Part shown: in pieces, positions 44,859 to 54,223 of the stretch
Numbering within the stretch: position 1 is the stretch's first letter
How the letters are laid out: each line of letters begins with the position of its first letter
Assembly: GCA_947494335.1 (NCBI GenBank)
Contig: CANLUT010000003.1
Coordinates: 323,381-387,380, forward strand
Length of the DNA stretch: 64,000 nt
Direction of reading: 5' to 3'
Source: Oligoflexales bacterium
GTDB lineage: Bacteria > Bdellovibrionota_B > Oligoflexia > Oligoflexales > RGVZ01
Notes under the pieces: generated by a model
What the model was told of the DNA's origin: nothing
The model's database searches: none
The model's input: only the letters and a program-made list of their open reading frames with translations
Position numbers and translations under genes: made by a program

Positions 44859-45184
44859 TTTTTCCTCCGTTGGAAAACTTGGTTGTTTTTCGCCCCAGTG
44901 CCATGCACTTAAATGAAGCCAACTTATTTAAAAGATTGGGCTAAAACTGAGCATGGACGCCTAAGGCTACATGTGGGTAGAAACTAGTATGCCAAACTGA
45001 CCAAGGCAAGAATTATTTAATATAATGATTTTGGCATCTTGTGACCAAAGGAATGAGGGAATGGTGGACTATCGGAGCCATGACCTCTGCATATTTAGAT
45101 AATCATCATTGCCCGTGCGGTGCATGTGCTGGTAAGTAGCGGCCTCTAAATAAGCAAGATGTCCCAAGGTTTTGGAGGTTCGCC
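44859..45184. other. Intergenic region between small secreted protein genes
   Basis: 326 nt, upstream of both flanking small genes. A short ORF at 45080-45139 is listed separately. The AT-rich patch near 45010-45030 may hold a promoter, but no clean -10/-35 pair was found. Confidence 0.5.
45080..45139 (+). CDS. Candidate 19-aa peptide with clustered His/Cys
   Basis: Start ATG 45080 with CGGAG just upstream, stop TAG 45137-45139. The translation ends NHHCPCGACAGK. The cluster of two His and three Cys resembles a metal-binding or modified-peptide motif, but an ORF this short can arise by chance. Confidence 0.3.
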   Translation: MTSAYLDNHHCPCGACAGK

Positions 45185-45442
45185 ATGAGATCACTAGTGT
45201 CTATCATCGTCGTGAGTGCAGTTTTTGGTGTGTTTGCATCGGGCGTCATGGCGTATGACGAAAATAAAGCTGAGCTCTGGTCATGCAGGGGCTACTGTTT
45301 TATGGGCGGTGATACGCCAACCAATCCTTGGATCCCAGTTAGTTCTACTGGTGCTTCGGAGGAAGAAGCTAGGGATAATATCGACTGCGGATCATTCATC
45401 GAGGTTGAAATCACTTGCCGAAAAGTGGAATACATTAGGTAG
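45185..45442 (+). CDS. Small secreted protein with four mature cysteines
   Basis: 85 aa. TTGGAGG upstream of ATG. Signal peptide VSIIVVSAVFGVFASGVMA, then mature segments SCRGYCF, DCGSF and TCRKVEY. Likely one or two disulfides. No family recognised. A strong shared terminator follows. Confidence 0.72.
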   Translation: MRSLVSIIVVSAVFGVFASGVMAYDENKAELWSCRGYCFMGGDTPTNPWIPVSSTGASEEEARDNIDCGSFIEVEITCRKVEYIR

Positions 45443-45456
45443 TGCGATCATTAATT

Positions 45457-45497
45457 AAAAAACGATTGGCTGTATTGATGCAGCCAATCGTTTTTTT
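45457..45497. terminator. Bidirectional intrinsic terminator
   Basis: 16-bp stem (45457-45472 with 45481-45496) with A-run and T-run, between the convergent genes ending at 45442 and 45515. Confidence 0.92.
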
Positions 45498-45514
45498 GTC
45501 TTCAAAGGAACCGA

Positions 45515-46567
45515 TTAGGACCTTTTCTTCTCGATCATGACGATGGAGAACTTTTTTGATGATCCATTGAATGAGCAATAACCAGTTTTAATATCGCGTT
45601 TTAGATCACTGATGTAGTGGTCAACTACTGCCGGTTTCGCTGTTGCACATGCTTCAATAGATTCATAGACGGTTTCAGGCTTGATGATGAGCATCTGAGA
45701 GGGTGTCTGTGACATGCTAACTAAAGCCGCACCAGTGCGTGCCAATGGGTCCTTTGCACAATAGACACCAAAGCTTCGCAAATCCGAGTCATTAAGAATT
45801 CTTTGAGTGTCCTCAACAAGCTGGGTACAGTCTGTGGGGTTTTGAAATTCAGATATCGTCATTTCTTCCAGGCGAATGGTTTGGTCGCCGTAGTATCGTA
45901 CTGCTAGGTTTTGGTGACTGAGAGCATTCTCAACTGTGAGCTGTGCGACTTCGAAACCAAACTTGGCAAATTCCCGGCTCATCATGTCCGTAAATGTTTC
46001 CCGCGTATGGCCGAGAATTGTTCCAAAAACATTGCTGGAAACAGCGTATGGACGGCGCTCCGGATTGCCAAAGCTTGTGACATTGATTTCCCATGAATCA
46101 CTGCTGTACGAGGGAATCACACAGTAGGCGGAAAAAATATCAAGCTTCGTTTGGCGGGTGAAGATTTCTTTTTCAGAATCAATCGTGGCAATGCACGCCT
46201 CTTTGGTCTTAAATTGTGGTCTGAAATAACTAAAAACTTCGTAAGTCGAAACAATCGGAAGCTGCTTTTCTGCGGTGTAGCTGATCTCAACATCCCATCG
46301 CGCAAGTGGTCCGTGGCTTCCGTTATCAACACATCTTGCATCCGTAACGTCGATTTGCAGGCCTAGTGTGTTCGCCAAGAAGGTTTTGAGACGCTGTCCC
46401 TCCGAGTAGGCGACATCGTCACAAAGAGTGCTGCTATCAGGGGTTAATCCATCGATTCTGAACAAAAAGTTACCTGCCACTGCCGCGGACGAAGAAATAG
46501 CCGCAAGCATAGTCGCAACTATGGCTTTTTTGCTGATGATCTTAAATGACGCTAAATTAAAACGCAT
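45515..46567 (-). CDS. Secreted protein with repeated Cys-x(22-23)-Tyr-Cys-like modules
   Basis: 350 aa. Signal peptide IVATMLAAISSSAAVAG. Four copies of a unit in which a Cys is followed about 22-29 residues later by a second Cys, three of them ending YC: first at CDDVAYSEG, then CIATIDSEK, CTQLVEDTQ and CATAKPAVV. The last three are close in length. This suggests repeated small disulfide-bridged helices. Function unknown. Confidence 0.7.
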   Translation of the reverse strand: MRFNLASFKIISKKAIVATMLAAISSSAAVAGNFLFRIDGLTPDSSTLCDDVAYSEGQRLKTFLANTLGLQIDVTDARCVDNGSHGPLARWDVEISYTAEKQLPIVSTYEVFSYFRPQFKTKEACIATIDSEKEIFTRQTKLDIFSAYCVIPSYSSDSWEINVTSFGNPERRPYAVSSNVFGTILGHTRETFTDMMSREFAKFGFEVAQLTVENALSHQNLAVRYYGDQTIRLEEMTISEFQNPTDCTQLVEDTQRILNDSDLRSFGVYCAKDPLARTGAALVSMSQTPSQMLIIKPETVYESIEACATAKPAVVDHYISDLKRDIKTGYCSFNGSSKKFSIVMIEKKRS

Positions 46568-46594
46568 AAGAACTCCATTTCTTGTGGTTAAGAT

Positions 46595-47716
46595 TCATTT
46601 ACAGGATGACTGAATGCGATCTGAAAAAGACTGATCGAGTTTGACCACTCGATTATTTTCCTTATCGCAAGGTTCAAGGATTGGATTGCAGGCATTGGCA
46701 GCGCGTGCAAAAACCGTTGACGTTTTGTCGTCGATGACAATGCTCTTGATGCCAGAGAATTCATCAGCCCCCATGTTGATCTCGTCAGCAAACATCGGCA
46801 AGGATGCCTCACCATTCAAGTCAAAAACCTCAACTACATTTGATTCGTCATTGCCGACAACGACGCAATGCCCGGTGATAACAAAAGATCGTGGATAGCC
46901 TTTAGTCTTGAATTCATGGCGGGTCTCTCCGGAGACTGTGTCGATTACCCTGACTTTGCTCTCCGATAATGCGCTGGTGACGATTTGTGATGTTCCAGGA
47001 AGTACTGCGATGCCGCGGTATTTTGCTGCTTTTGATTTTGTGATGACCCTGGTCGCTGAGGTCTTTGGATCCACTTCCACGATGCTGGATGCGTCCTGGC
47101 CCATCCCTTCACTCGAGACTAGCAGCAGTTTTCCATTGAGACTTGTGCCAGACACTGGCATGCGCACTCGCGCAGCAAGGTATTTGGAATCTGTGCCTGT
47201 CGAGGAAAAGATTGTTTGGGCTGGAAGACCAGCCGCCGGATCACTTGTATCGTTTGGATTGCCGCCCATATCGGTGAAGAAGTGGCGACCATTCACGGTG
47301 GAAACCCAAAAGGTAATAAAACCGCCGAGGGCGATTTCATTAGTTGTCTTTTTGATTTTTCCATTTTCGAGACGCGCCAATGTATACTGCGTCAGACGAG
47401 ATTCTGGGCTGATCCCGGTGATGATGATGGAGCCGTTACCTGCCACTTTCATGGAATTAAGACTATGCGATAGCGTGACTCTATCAATCAGGGTGCCATT
47501 AGGTTGGTAAGCTTCGAGTCTATAATTTGCGTTAAACTGCAGGCGAGACTGACCAATCCACAAGACGTCTCCGTCTGCCACCATGGAGTCATAAGGCTCT
47601 CCTCGATCTAGTAAAGTCACAGTTTCTGCTGCGTTAGCCCACGTGGACGTTACAATCAGCGCAGCAAAAAATGAATTTAAAAAGCTTATCCTCAGCATCA
47701 TCGTGGTCCTCTTCAT
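46595..47716 (-). CDS. Exported beta-propeller-like protein
   Basis: 373 aa from ATG 47716 (AAGGAG upstream at about 10 nt; the frame is open to 47764). Signal peptide SFFAALIVTSTWANA. Several YVTN-like strands recur (IVEVDPKTSAT, VRVIDTVSGETR, VVEVFDLNGE), spaced about 40-45 residues as in a propeller. Two cysteine pairs lie at the C-terminus (ACNPILEPC, SSCK). Lies 27 nt upstream of the repeat protein gene on the same strand. Confidence 0.75.
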   Translation of the reverse strand: MKRTTMMLRISFLNSFFAALIVTSTWANAAETVTLLDRGEPYDSMVADGDVLWIGQSRLQFNANYRLEAYQPNGTLIDRVTLSHSLNSMKVAGNGSIIITGISPESRLTQYTLARLENGKIKKTTNEIALGGFITFWVSTVNGRHFFTDMGGNPNDTSDPAAGLPAQTIFSSTGTDSKYLAARVRMPVSGTSLNGKLLLVSSEGMGQDASSIVEVDPKTSATRVITKSKAAKYRGIAVLPGTSQIVTSALSESKVRVIDTVSGETRHEFKTKGYPRSFVITGHCVVVGNDESNVVEVFDLNGEASLPMFADEINMGADEFSGIKSIVIDDKTSTVFARAANACNPILEPCDKENNRVVKLDQSFSDRIQSSCK

Positions 47717-47907
47717 AATGTTGTATCTCCTTGTGAGTATGGTTGAGCTAACACGCCGGCGCAACGGCTAATTTTTGGGTTAAACCGCCATCATCAGGTT
47801 TAAAATATGAGCTTTAGCTGGCATTGCAAGAATGTTCGTCATGTTGGCTATTTTCACTGAGCGCAGGAATCAATTGATTTGCGCTTTTTGCGGGCTATAC
47901 TTTAGCT

Positions 47908-49425
47908 ATGCTTAATTCCTATGCATTGCTTTTTGTTGATTGTCAGTCCACGGGGGCAAGCCCTCAAACAAGCTCATTGCTGGAGCTTGCCGTCAATGGG
48001 CAGTCCTGGGTTTTACGTCAGGACGAGGCAGTTAGTCCCAAAATACTGCGTCTAATTGGCATATCGTCCGAGGAGATCGCAATCGGCAAGTCGGCTGACG
48101 AGGTGTTCGCTGACTTTACACAGTTGATCGACGATGCACGGGAAGGTTTTGGCGAGAAGATTTTTGCGGTCGCTCATTTTGCCAGGCTCGAGCAGTCTTA
48201 TTTGGACCGCCTTTGGCAAAATTTTGCCCAAACAAATTTTCCACTACCTTTGATTTGTACACACAAGTTGGCAAAAATACTTCACCCGCGTCTTCCCAAC
48301 TATGGGCTAAGAGCACTTGGTGGTTGGTTTGGCAAACCTTTAGACGATGGTAAACGTGCCGCCCATCACGTTGACGCTACGCGTTGCATTTGGAATGCGC
48401 TCTCAGTCGAACTTGATCGGCGGGGCATCGGAACACTGGATGATCTAATAAAATTCATGGAGCAGAAGCCAGCTCGCGCCAGTGGTCGTCGCGAGTTTTT
48501 GATTACTCGCGAGAGGCGTTTGGGGCTTCCCTCTGATCCAGGTGTTTATCGTTATCTGGATCGTAATGGAAAAATCCTTTATGTGGGTAAGGCTACATCG
48601 CTAAAATCACGTGTTAACAGTTACTTCACCGGTGGATGTCGTGGAGATCATCGTAAACTTGAAATGCTGGCGCAGGCAGTCGAGGTTGAGGTCACCACCA
48701 CTGAAGCTCCTCTCTTTGCGGGTCTCCTGGAATATGACGAGATTCGTAGGTTAAAGCCAACTTACAATATCGCCTTCAAGGGCCGTGGGCGCGATCACTT
48801 GCAGGCTCTGCAGATCCTTATGGTTCCTCCGACTCAGATTGTCATGTTTGAATATGCAAATATCATGAAGGAGTATTTTTATGATCTTGAGGATCAAAAT
48901 ATTCTCGTGGATGGATTAAAGTTGTGGCGTCACAAAAGAGGTGTATCGGTAGAGGATACGCTATCAGAGAGAGGCCTCCTAAATCTTGGAATGCCCCTTC
49001 TAAAAAACTGGATTGCTGAAGAACGACAAAGACGAAATTGTCGTGAGATAGACGTGGACGATGCCACGGATTCAGAGGAAGAAGACATTGACGGCGTCGA
49101 TGACGAAGATAATTTTGTATGGACTGCTGAAGTTGTGGTAGCCGTTTGTGAGAGAATCGTCAGACGGGCGACACGGAATTATATCCGGTCCAAATGGTTG
49201 CGCCGGATTGCTGGAGCGACAATACAATTGAAATTTACAGCAGGACGGAAACAGAAACATAACACTGCAGATCGAGAGGCCACGATTTTTCCGTCAGAAC
49301 GATATCCTGAGGTAGATCTTCGTCGGGTTGGCGTGTTGGTGCACGAGCTTCGTCGTATGGAATCCAAAGGCGACAAGTGGCAGATTATCAGTCCGTGGCC
49401 CATGACGATTCCCTTTTGGATTTAG
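47908..49425 (+). CDS. DnaQ-like exonuclease fold fused to GIY-YIG nuclease
   Basis: 505 aa. N-terminal DnaQ/PolC-like domain (1-170). Its motif I reads DCQ (residues 11-13) instead of the required DxE, and motif II (AHFARLEQ) and III (HHVDA) are also altered, so this domain may be inactive. Residues about 207-290 are a UvrC-type GIY-YIG with Tyr214, Tyr225, Gly227, Arg235, Glu275 and Asn287 in place, so it should cut. An acidic stretch follows (about 383-403), then an unassigned C-terminus. The next gene starts 8 nt on and encodes a nuclease-helicase. Confidence 0.85.
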   Translation: MLNSYALLFVDCQSTGASPQTSSLLELAVNGQSWVLRQDEAVSPKILRLIGISSEEIAIGKSADEVFADFTQLIDDAREGFGEKIFAVAHFARLEQSYLDRLWQNFAQTNFPLPLICTHKLAKILHPRLPNYGLRALGGWFGKPLDDGKRAAHHVDATRCIWNALSVELDRRGIGTLDDLIKFMEQKPARASGRREFLITRERRLGLPSDPGVYRYLDRNGKILYVGKATSLKSRVNSYFTGGCRGDHRKLEMLAQAVEVEVTTTEAPLFAGLLEYDEIRRLKPTYNIAFKGRGRDHLQALQILMVPPTQIVMFEYANIMKEYFYDLEDQNILVDGLKLWRHKRGVSVEDTLSERGLLNLGMPLLKNWIAEERQRRNCREIDVDDATDSEEEDIDGVDDEDNFVWTAEVVVAVCERIVRRATRNYIRSKWLRRIAGATIQLKFTAGRKQKHNTADREATIFPSERYPEVDLRRVGVLVHELRRMESKGDKWQIISPWPMTIPFWI

Positions 49426-49433
49426 GTGAGATC

Positions 49434-51782
49434 GTGGCAAAGCTCAAGATTGCAGTGACAGATTTCGCGCAAAAAAATCAGTTGTCTGGTGATATTGATG
49501 AATCACAGGCTACAGGTCAGGTTTCTCCAGAATTGGGAATGGAGATTCACCGTGAGATTCAGGATCGCCGCGCGTCCGAGTTTTTGGACTACCAACGTGA
49601 ACATCAAGTCAAAGGCTGTCTCACAACATCCAGGGATCTAGAGATTGATCTATCCGGACGCATAGACGGCATGTGGTCAGAGGGAGACTCTCTCCTTGTT
49701 GAGGATGTTAAAAGTACGCTTAATCTACGTAAGCTCCGGCGAAATCTTTTGGAGGATCCGGAGCATGATTATATCTTGCAGGTTAAAACCTATGGTTGGC
49801 TGCTTTGGAAACAGCGCGGCATCGTGCCAAGACTTAGACTTTTACTCGTGTCCGCAGGGAGCCGCGAGGAAGAAGTCTTTCCCGTGGAGTTTGACCCGGA
49901 AAAATTTTCTGAATGGGTAGAGCTGCGCCAAGAGTTTTTGGAAAAACTATGGGTCGAGGTTCGTCAATTCAAGATGCGGCGCAAAGAGATGGTAAAAGAT
50001 CTGAAATTTCCCTTTGCGCGTAAACGCTCAGGTCAGTCTGAATTAATCAAAGAGGTTGAATCGGCATGTAAATCAAAGTTACAACTCATTATTCAGGCTC
50101 CGACCGGAATGGGTAAGACTGCGGGCGTTCTTTTCCCGTTGTTGAAGTCAGGTCTGCGACGTGGTGATAAAGTGTTTTACGTAACTCCTAAGAATAGCCA
50201 GCTACGTGAGGCCGAATCCTTCATGAAATCAGTCGCGGTTGATGGCGAAAGGCCATTGGGCTTGATCATGACGTCCAAGCCCAAAATTTGCGTGAATACA
50301 GAAGTTAGCTGCACGCCCGAGGCATGTCCGTTCGCAAAGGGGCACTATGACAAAGTCAATGAGCATAAGTTAATTGGCGCGTTGAGGCAGGAGCCCATCA
50401 TTACGGGTGACGTGCTTCGAGATTACGCTGCTCGCTATGAAGTTTGTCCATACGAACTAAGTAAGCAACTGATGCCGTGGGTCGATCTTATTGCAGGTGA
50501 CTATCACTATGCGCTGTCGCCACAAGCAAACTTGCGTGAGATCGCTAAGCTGCCTCTTGTTACTGATCCAAAGCCTTTGCTTGCAATTGATGAAGCGCAC
50601 AATCTCGCGGAGCGATCTCTTGACTGGTACAGTCATGAAGCGACTCACATTGCGGAAGCGGTCCTGGCCATCAGCCCTAAAAAACTTCGAAGACGTATGC
50701 AGATTCTCAATGAGTGGTTAGACACATGCTTGTCGGGAGCCCCCGCTGGATCAGTGGTCAAGCGGTTTGATCGAAAAGCTCTTATTGACAACGTGAATCT
50801 TTGGTCTGCCGAAATGCCAGCGGTTTTGGAGGCGGCGCAAGATGACGATGCTTACAGGCCTCTCGTCGAAACCTGGTTTAGCTGGATGAATTTAAGAGAT
50901 CTGTGTCAGCTTCCGGATGAGCTTTTTTTTGCTACGAAGAGTCGGGACGGCTGTGGTTTAAACATGCATTGTGTCAACGCCGGGCCGCTGATGCGTGAGA
51001 GTCTGGCCAAATACCAAACTTTAGTAGCATTTTCGGCAACTATGAAGCCATTTTCCTATCATCAGACGATGGCTGGGTTCTGTGAAGAACGAGCGGTCAA
51101 CAAAGAGTTTGTCTCGCCTTTTCCGAGAGAGCATCGAAAGATCATAGCGATTCCGCAAATTTCGACAGCATGGCGTGACCGACCGAGAAGTTTGAACAGA
51201 ATCGCTGAGGTTATTGAGAGGGTGATTTCAATGAAACGCGGAAATTATATCGCGTTTTTCCCGAGTTTTGAGCTTCTCAGACAGGCGTTGTCATTGGTCA
51301 CGGCGGATGGATTTGAAGTCGTCGAGCAGCCTGTGGGTGCAACAATGAGCTGGGTGCAGGATGTTTTGCGTAAGCTGCGCAAACGTCGCAATGTGTTGCT
51401 TTTTGCGGTTCAAGGTGGAGTATTGTCTGAAGGAATCGATTTACCAGGTGAGCAGTTGATTGGCGCTTTCATTGTAGGACCGGCGTTGTCCATGATCACA
51501 ACTGAACGCGAAGAGCGTAGGAAGCTTTTAAGTAAGGATGGAGCTGATGGATACGCATTGACGTATGGATACCCTGCGATGGCTAAGAGTATTCAGTCAG
51601 CAGGACGCGTCATTAGGTCCTCCAAAGACCGGGGACTGATCATCTTGATGGACCCCCGATTCCTAAAGCCGCCATACTCCGACGCCATACCAGCCGACTG
51701 GATTGGCGAGGGCGAGTCGACCGAAGCACTGATAAGTCATTCAATTTTATCGGATATAGCAAGCTTTTGGTCAGAGTCCTAA
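49434..51782 (+). CDS. RecB-family nuclease fused to XPD/DinG-type Fe-S helicase
   Basis: 782 aa from GTG 49434 (AGGTGAG just upstream, 8 nt after the previous stop; the frame opens at 49377 but that start has no good ribosome site). The N-terminal PD-(D/E)XK domain has His39, Asp78 in GRIDG, Asp91 and Lys93 in EDVK, and the RecB-type QxxxY (Gln116, Tyr120). Then an XPD-type helicase: Walker A APTGMGKT (about 225), four FeS cysteines (KICV, VSCT, EACPF, EVCPYEL), DEAH box AIDEAHN, and motif VI QSAGRVIR. A 5'-3' Fe-S helicase plus nuclease is expected. Partner of the gene before it. Confidence 0.9.
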   Translation: MAKLKIAVTDFAQKNQLSGDIDESQATGQVSPELGMEIHREIQDRRASEFLDYQREHQVKGCLTTSRDLEIDLSGRIDGMWSEGDSLLVEDVKSTLNLRKLRRNLLEDPEHDYILQVKTYGWLLWKQRGIVPRLRLLLVSAGSREEEVFPVEFDPEKFSEWVELRQEFLEKLWVEVRQFKMRRKEMVKDLKFPFARKRSGQSELIKEVESACKSKLQLIIQAPTGMGKTAGVLFPLLKSGLRRGDKVFYVTPKNSQLREAESFMKSVAVDGERPLGLIMTSKPKICVNTEVSCTPEACPFAKGHYDKVNEHKLIGALRQEPIITGDVLRDYAARYEVCPYELSKQLMPWVDLIAGDYHYALSPQANLREIAKLPLVTDPKPLLAIDEAHNLAERSLDWYSHEATHIAEAVLAISPKKLRRRMQILNEWLDTCLSGAPAGSVVKRFDRKALIDNVNLWSAEMPAVLEAAQDDDAYRPLVETWFSWMNLRDLCQLPDELFFATKSRDGCGLNMHCVNAGPLMRESLAKYQTLVAFSATMKPFSYHQTMAGFCEERAVNKEFVSPFPREHRKIIAIPQISTAWRDRPRSLNRIAEVIERVISMKRGNYIAFFPSFELLRQALSLVTADGFEVVEQPVGATMSWVQDVLRKLRKRRNVLLFAVQGGVLSEGIDLPGEQLIGAFIVGPALSMITTEREERRKLLSKDGADGYALTYGYPAMAKSIQSAGRVIRSSKDRGLIILMDPRFLKPPYSDAIPADWIGEGESTEALISHSILSDIASFWSES

Positions 51783-51894
51783 TTCGGACTTACATAGCGA
51801 CATTGCGAAACCTCAAACTCATCTGACTATAATAGAGAGGGTGGATAGTTTTTATTTGGGTATTAAGTTGGCTTACGTCCAGAGGTAGTCTTTT

Positions 51895-53049
51895 ATGATG
51901 AGTTTCAAATTGTCGTCTGAGCAACAAGCAATTATTGATATGGCACGAGAGTTTGCTCACAAGGAAATGATGCCCAAAGCGGCTCATTTCGACGAGACGA
52001 TGGATTATCCTTGGGACATCATTAAAAAGGCCCACGCAAACGGTTTGCTAAATCTGGGTCTTAAAGAAGAGCACGGTGGACTCGGTGTCGGATCGCTGGT
52101 GCAAAGCATGGTTGTCGAAGAGCTGGCCTATGGCTGTTCCGGGATGTCGACTGCAATTACAGCCAATGATTTAGCACTCGGTCCGTTACTGGTGGCCGCT
52201 AATCAGGAACAAATCGAAGAATTTGTGAAACCGATGGTTAACGAGGCTAAGATGGCCGCCTACTGTGTAACGGAGCCAGGAGCCGGAAGTGACGTTGCCG
52301 GAATTAGAACGAGCTGCAAAAAAGACGGCGATAACTATATTTTAAATGGCGAAAAAATGTGGATCACGAATGGTTCCGTTGCTTCTTGGTATTTTGTTTT
52401 GGCAACCATGGACTCATCTCTTGGTCACAAAGGAATGTGCGGTTTTGTTGTGCCGTCAAATTTGCCCGGTATCATTGTTGGTAAGAAAGAGGTCAATCTC
52501 GGACAACGTTGTTCTGATACCCGAGGCATTGTCTTTAAAGATGTGAAGGTTCCGAAGAAATATTTGCTTGGCAAAGAGGGCGAGGGATTCAAGTACGCCA
52601 TGAAAGCGTTTGACCATTCGCGCCCGTTCGTCGCGGCAGTCGGGGTTGGTATTGCCCAATGCGCGATGGATCATGCCGTCAAATATTCTTTGGAACGCAA
52701 AACTTTTGGAAAGCCAATCGCAGAGCACCAAGCAGTGGCATTTATGATTTCTGATATGGCAACTGAAATAGAGGCGGCTCGACTACTCTACCAAAAAGCG
52801 GCTTGGATGGCTGACGAAGGAATCAAAAACACCAAGTGGTGCTCCATGGCAAAATGTCTGGGTGGCGACATCGCTGTCAAAGTATCGCAGGATGCTGTCC
52901 AGATATTCGGTGGTTATGGCTATAACTCCGAATATCCAGTTGAGAAGTTATACCGTGACTCAAAAATTTGTCAGATCTATGAAGGCACTCAGCAAATTCA
53001 AAGAGTCATTATCAGTAGAGCTGTTTTTGCTGAGTACTCCAAAAGCTGA
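51895..53049 (+). CDS. Acyl-CoA dehydrogenase
   Basis: 384 aa, family-normal length. YCVTEPGAGSDVAGI (FAD and substrate), KMWITNG, and catalytic Glu in IYEGTQQIQR near the C-terminus. Short- or medium-chain enzyme of beta-oxidation; chain length not assigned. GAGGTAG precedes the ATG pair. Stands alone on this strand. Confidence 0.93.
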   Translation: MMSFKLSSEQQAIIDMAREFAHKEMMPKAAHFDETMDYPWDIIKKAHANGLLNLGLKEEHGGLGVGSLVQSMVVEELAYGCSGMSTAITANDLALGPLLVAANQEQIEEFVKPMVNEAKMAAYCVTEPGAGSDVAGIRTSCKKDGDNYILNGEKMWITNGSVASWYFVLATMDSSLGHKGMCGFVVPSNLPGIIVGKKEVNLGQRCSDTRGIVFKDVKVPKKYLLGKEGEGFKYAMKAFDHSRPFVAAVGVGIAQCAMDHAVKYSLERKTFGKPIAEHQAVAFMISDMATEIEAARLLYQKAAWMADEGIKNTKWCSMAKCLGGDIAVKVSQDAVQIFGGYGYNSEYPVEKLYRDSKICQIYEGTQQIQRVIISRAVFAEYSKS

Positions 53050-53094
53050 TATTTGGTCAGTCTGAAACAATCAATGAATTTAGCAATTATCTCA

Positions 53095-53125
53095 GCACAG
53101 CTTGATCGATGCGGTTAAGCTGTGC
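53095..53125. other. Perfect 9-bp hairpin after the acyl-CoA dehydrogenase
   Basis: GCACAGCTT (53095-53103) pairs with AAGCTGTGC (53117-53125). No T-run follows on either strand, so it is not a standard intrinsic terminator. Confidence 0.5.
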
Positions 53126-53197
53126 GCGTAACCTCCGATAACTACTAGGTTAAATTAAAACTGACTAGATGGTCACCTAGGGGCGGAGGATCAGCGT

Positions 53198-54223
53198 GTG
53201 ATTCTGCGGATGAAAGCCAGTGTTGTTTGTATGCTGTTAGGCATTAGCTTTTTTACTGCGTGTGGTGGTAAGCCTGGTGATCGAGTTGGCCAAAGAATGG
53301 CACCGTCATTATCTGGTGATGCAGATTCCGAGATAGGCGAAAGTGATGATGCGACATCTGAGCCGCCTGTCGATGCCGTGCTTCCGGGCGAAGAAGACAT
53401 GGAATACCACAATCTTTTGAGAGCCTGTGGCGGAATCAATCCTGAGACTCCTGAAGCTTTGATTCTCGATCAGACGCTGAAAGCATATGCCACAAGGCAG
53501 CAGGGGACAGAGTCTATTGGTGGAATTCCCGTGCGCTATCAGGTCGACTTTGATGGCGAGCTGATCATAAAGTCATCTATCAATAAAAACGATTTGAATC
53601 GAACGCTTAGCCTAATTGAAGCGACTCCACAACTTGCAGCTAGAAAAGCACGTGAGCGCTTGGCTGCTCAAAGTGGTGAGTTGGCGACGGACTATGTTCC
53701 GTATTCCGAGCGGTCTGCACTTTCTGACGTCGATGCTGCTTGGGATGGTCTGATCTGTACAATTCAACCCGCACTTAAGACGGTAAATACCGTTGGTCGG
53801 CGCGTCGTTGTCACCTACAATAAACCGCTGCCTATCCACGTGTCTCCCATTGCAGTTCGCGATCGCTATGAAATGGAGCACACGGGTCACCGTCGCTTCG
53901 AGCTGGAGGCCACGATTGTCGAGTCTGAGCATCCCGATTTGCCCGCCGGCAGAGTCATTCCCGGTTTTGTGATAATTGAACCAGTCTCTCCAGAGCAAGT
54001 GGTCACTTTGCCTGACGCATCTTCGATTGTGGTGCGGGGGGATTTTGGCATTCGTATCCATATTCGATTCGGCAGTGATCAGATGACAAATATGATGGGA
54101 TTAACTCCAGATTCAACCTATCTGATTGATCACACCAGGCGTATATTTCGTTCAATCACCGCTGATATTAAGGATGGTTCGACTCCTGTTGTGACGTTCG
54201 CGGCTCAGGAGGCTGAACTATGA
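53198..54223 (+). CDS. Lipoprotein 1 of the OMP operon
   Basis: 341 aa, GTG 53198 with GGAGGA upstream. Lipobox FFTAC, then an acidic Asp/Glu-rich linker (about residues 28-65) and a soluble domain without known motif. The stop overlaps the next start (ATGA, 4 nt), so the two genes are coupled. Confidence 0.78.
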   Translation: MILRMKASVVCMLLGISFFTACGGKPGDRVGQRMAPSLSGDADSEIGESDDATSEPPVDAVLPGEEDMEYHNLLRACGGINPETPEALILDQTLKAYATRQQGTESIGGIPVRYQVDFDGELIIKSSINKNDLNRTLSLIEATPQLAARKARERLAAQSGELATDYVPYSERSALSDVDAAWDGLICTIQPALKTVNTVGRRVVVTYNKPLPIHVSPIAVRDRYEMEHTGHRRFELEATIVESEHPDLPAGRVIPGFVIIEPVSPEQVVTLPDASSIVVRGDFGIRIHIRFGSDQMTNMMGLTPDSTYLIDHTRRIFRSITADIKDGSTPVVTFAAQEAEL

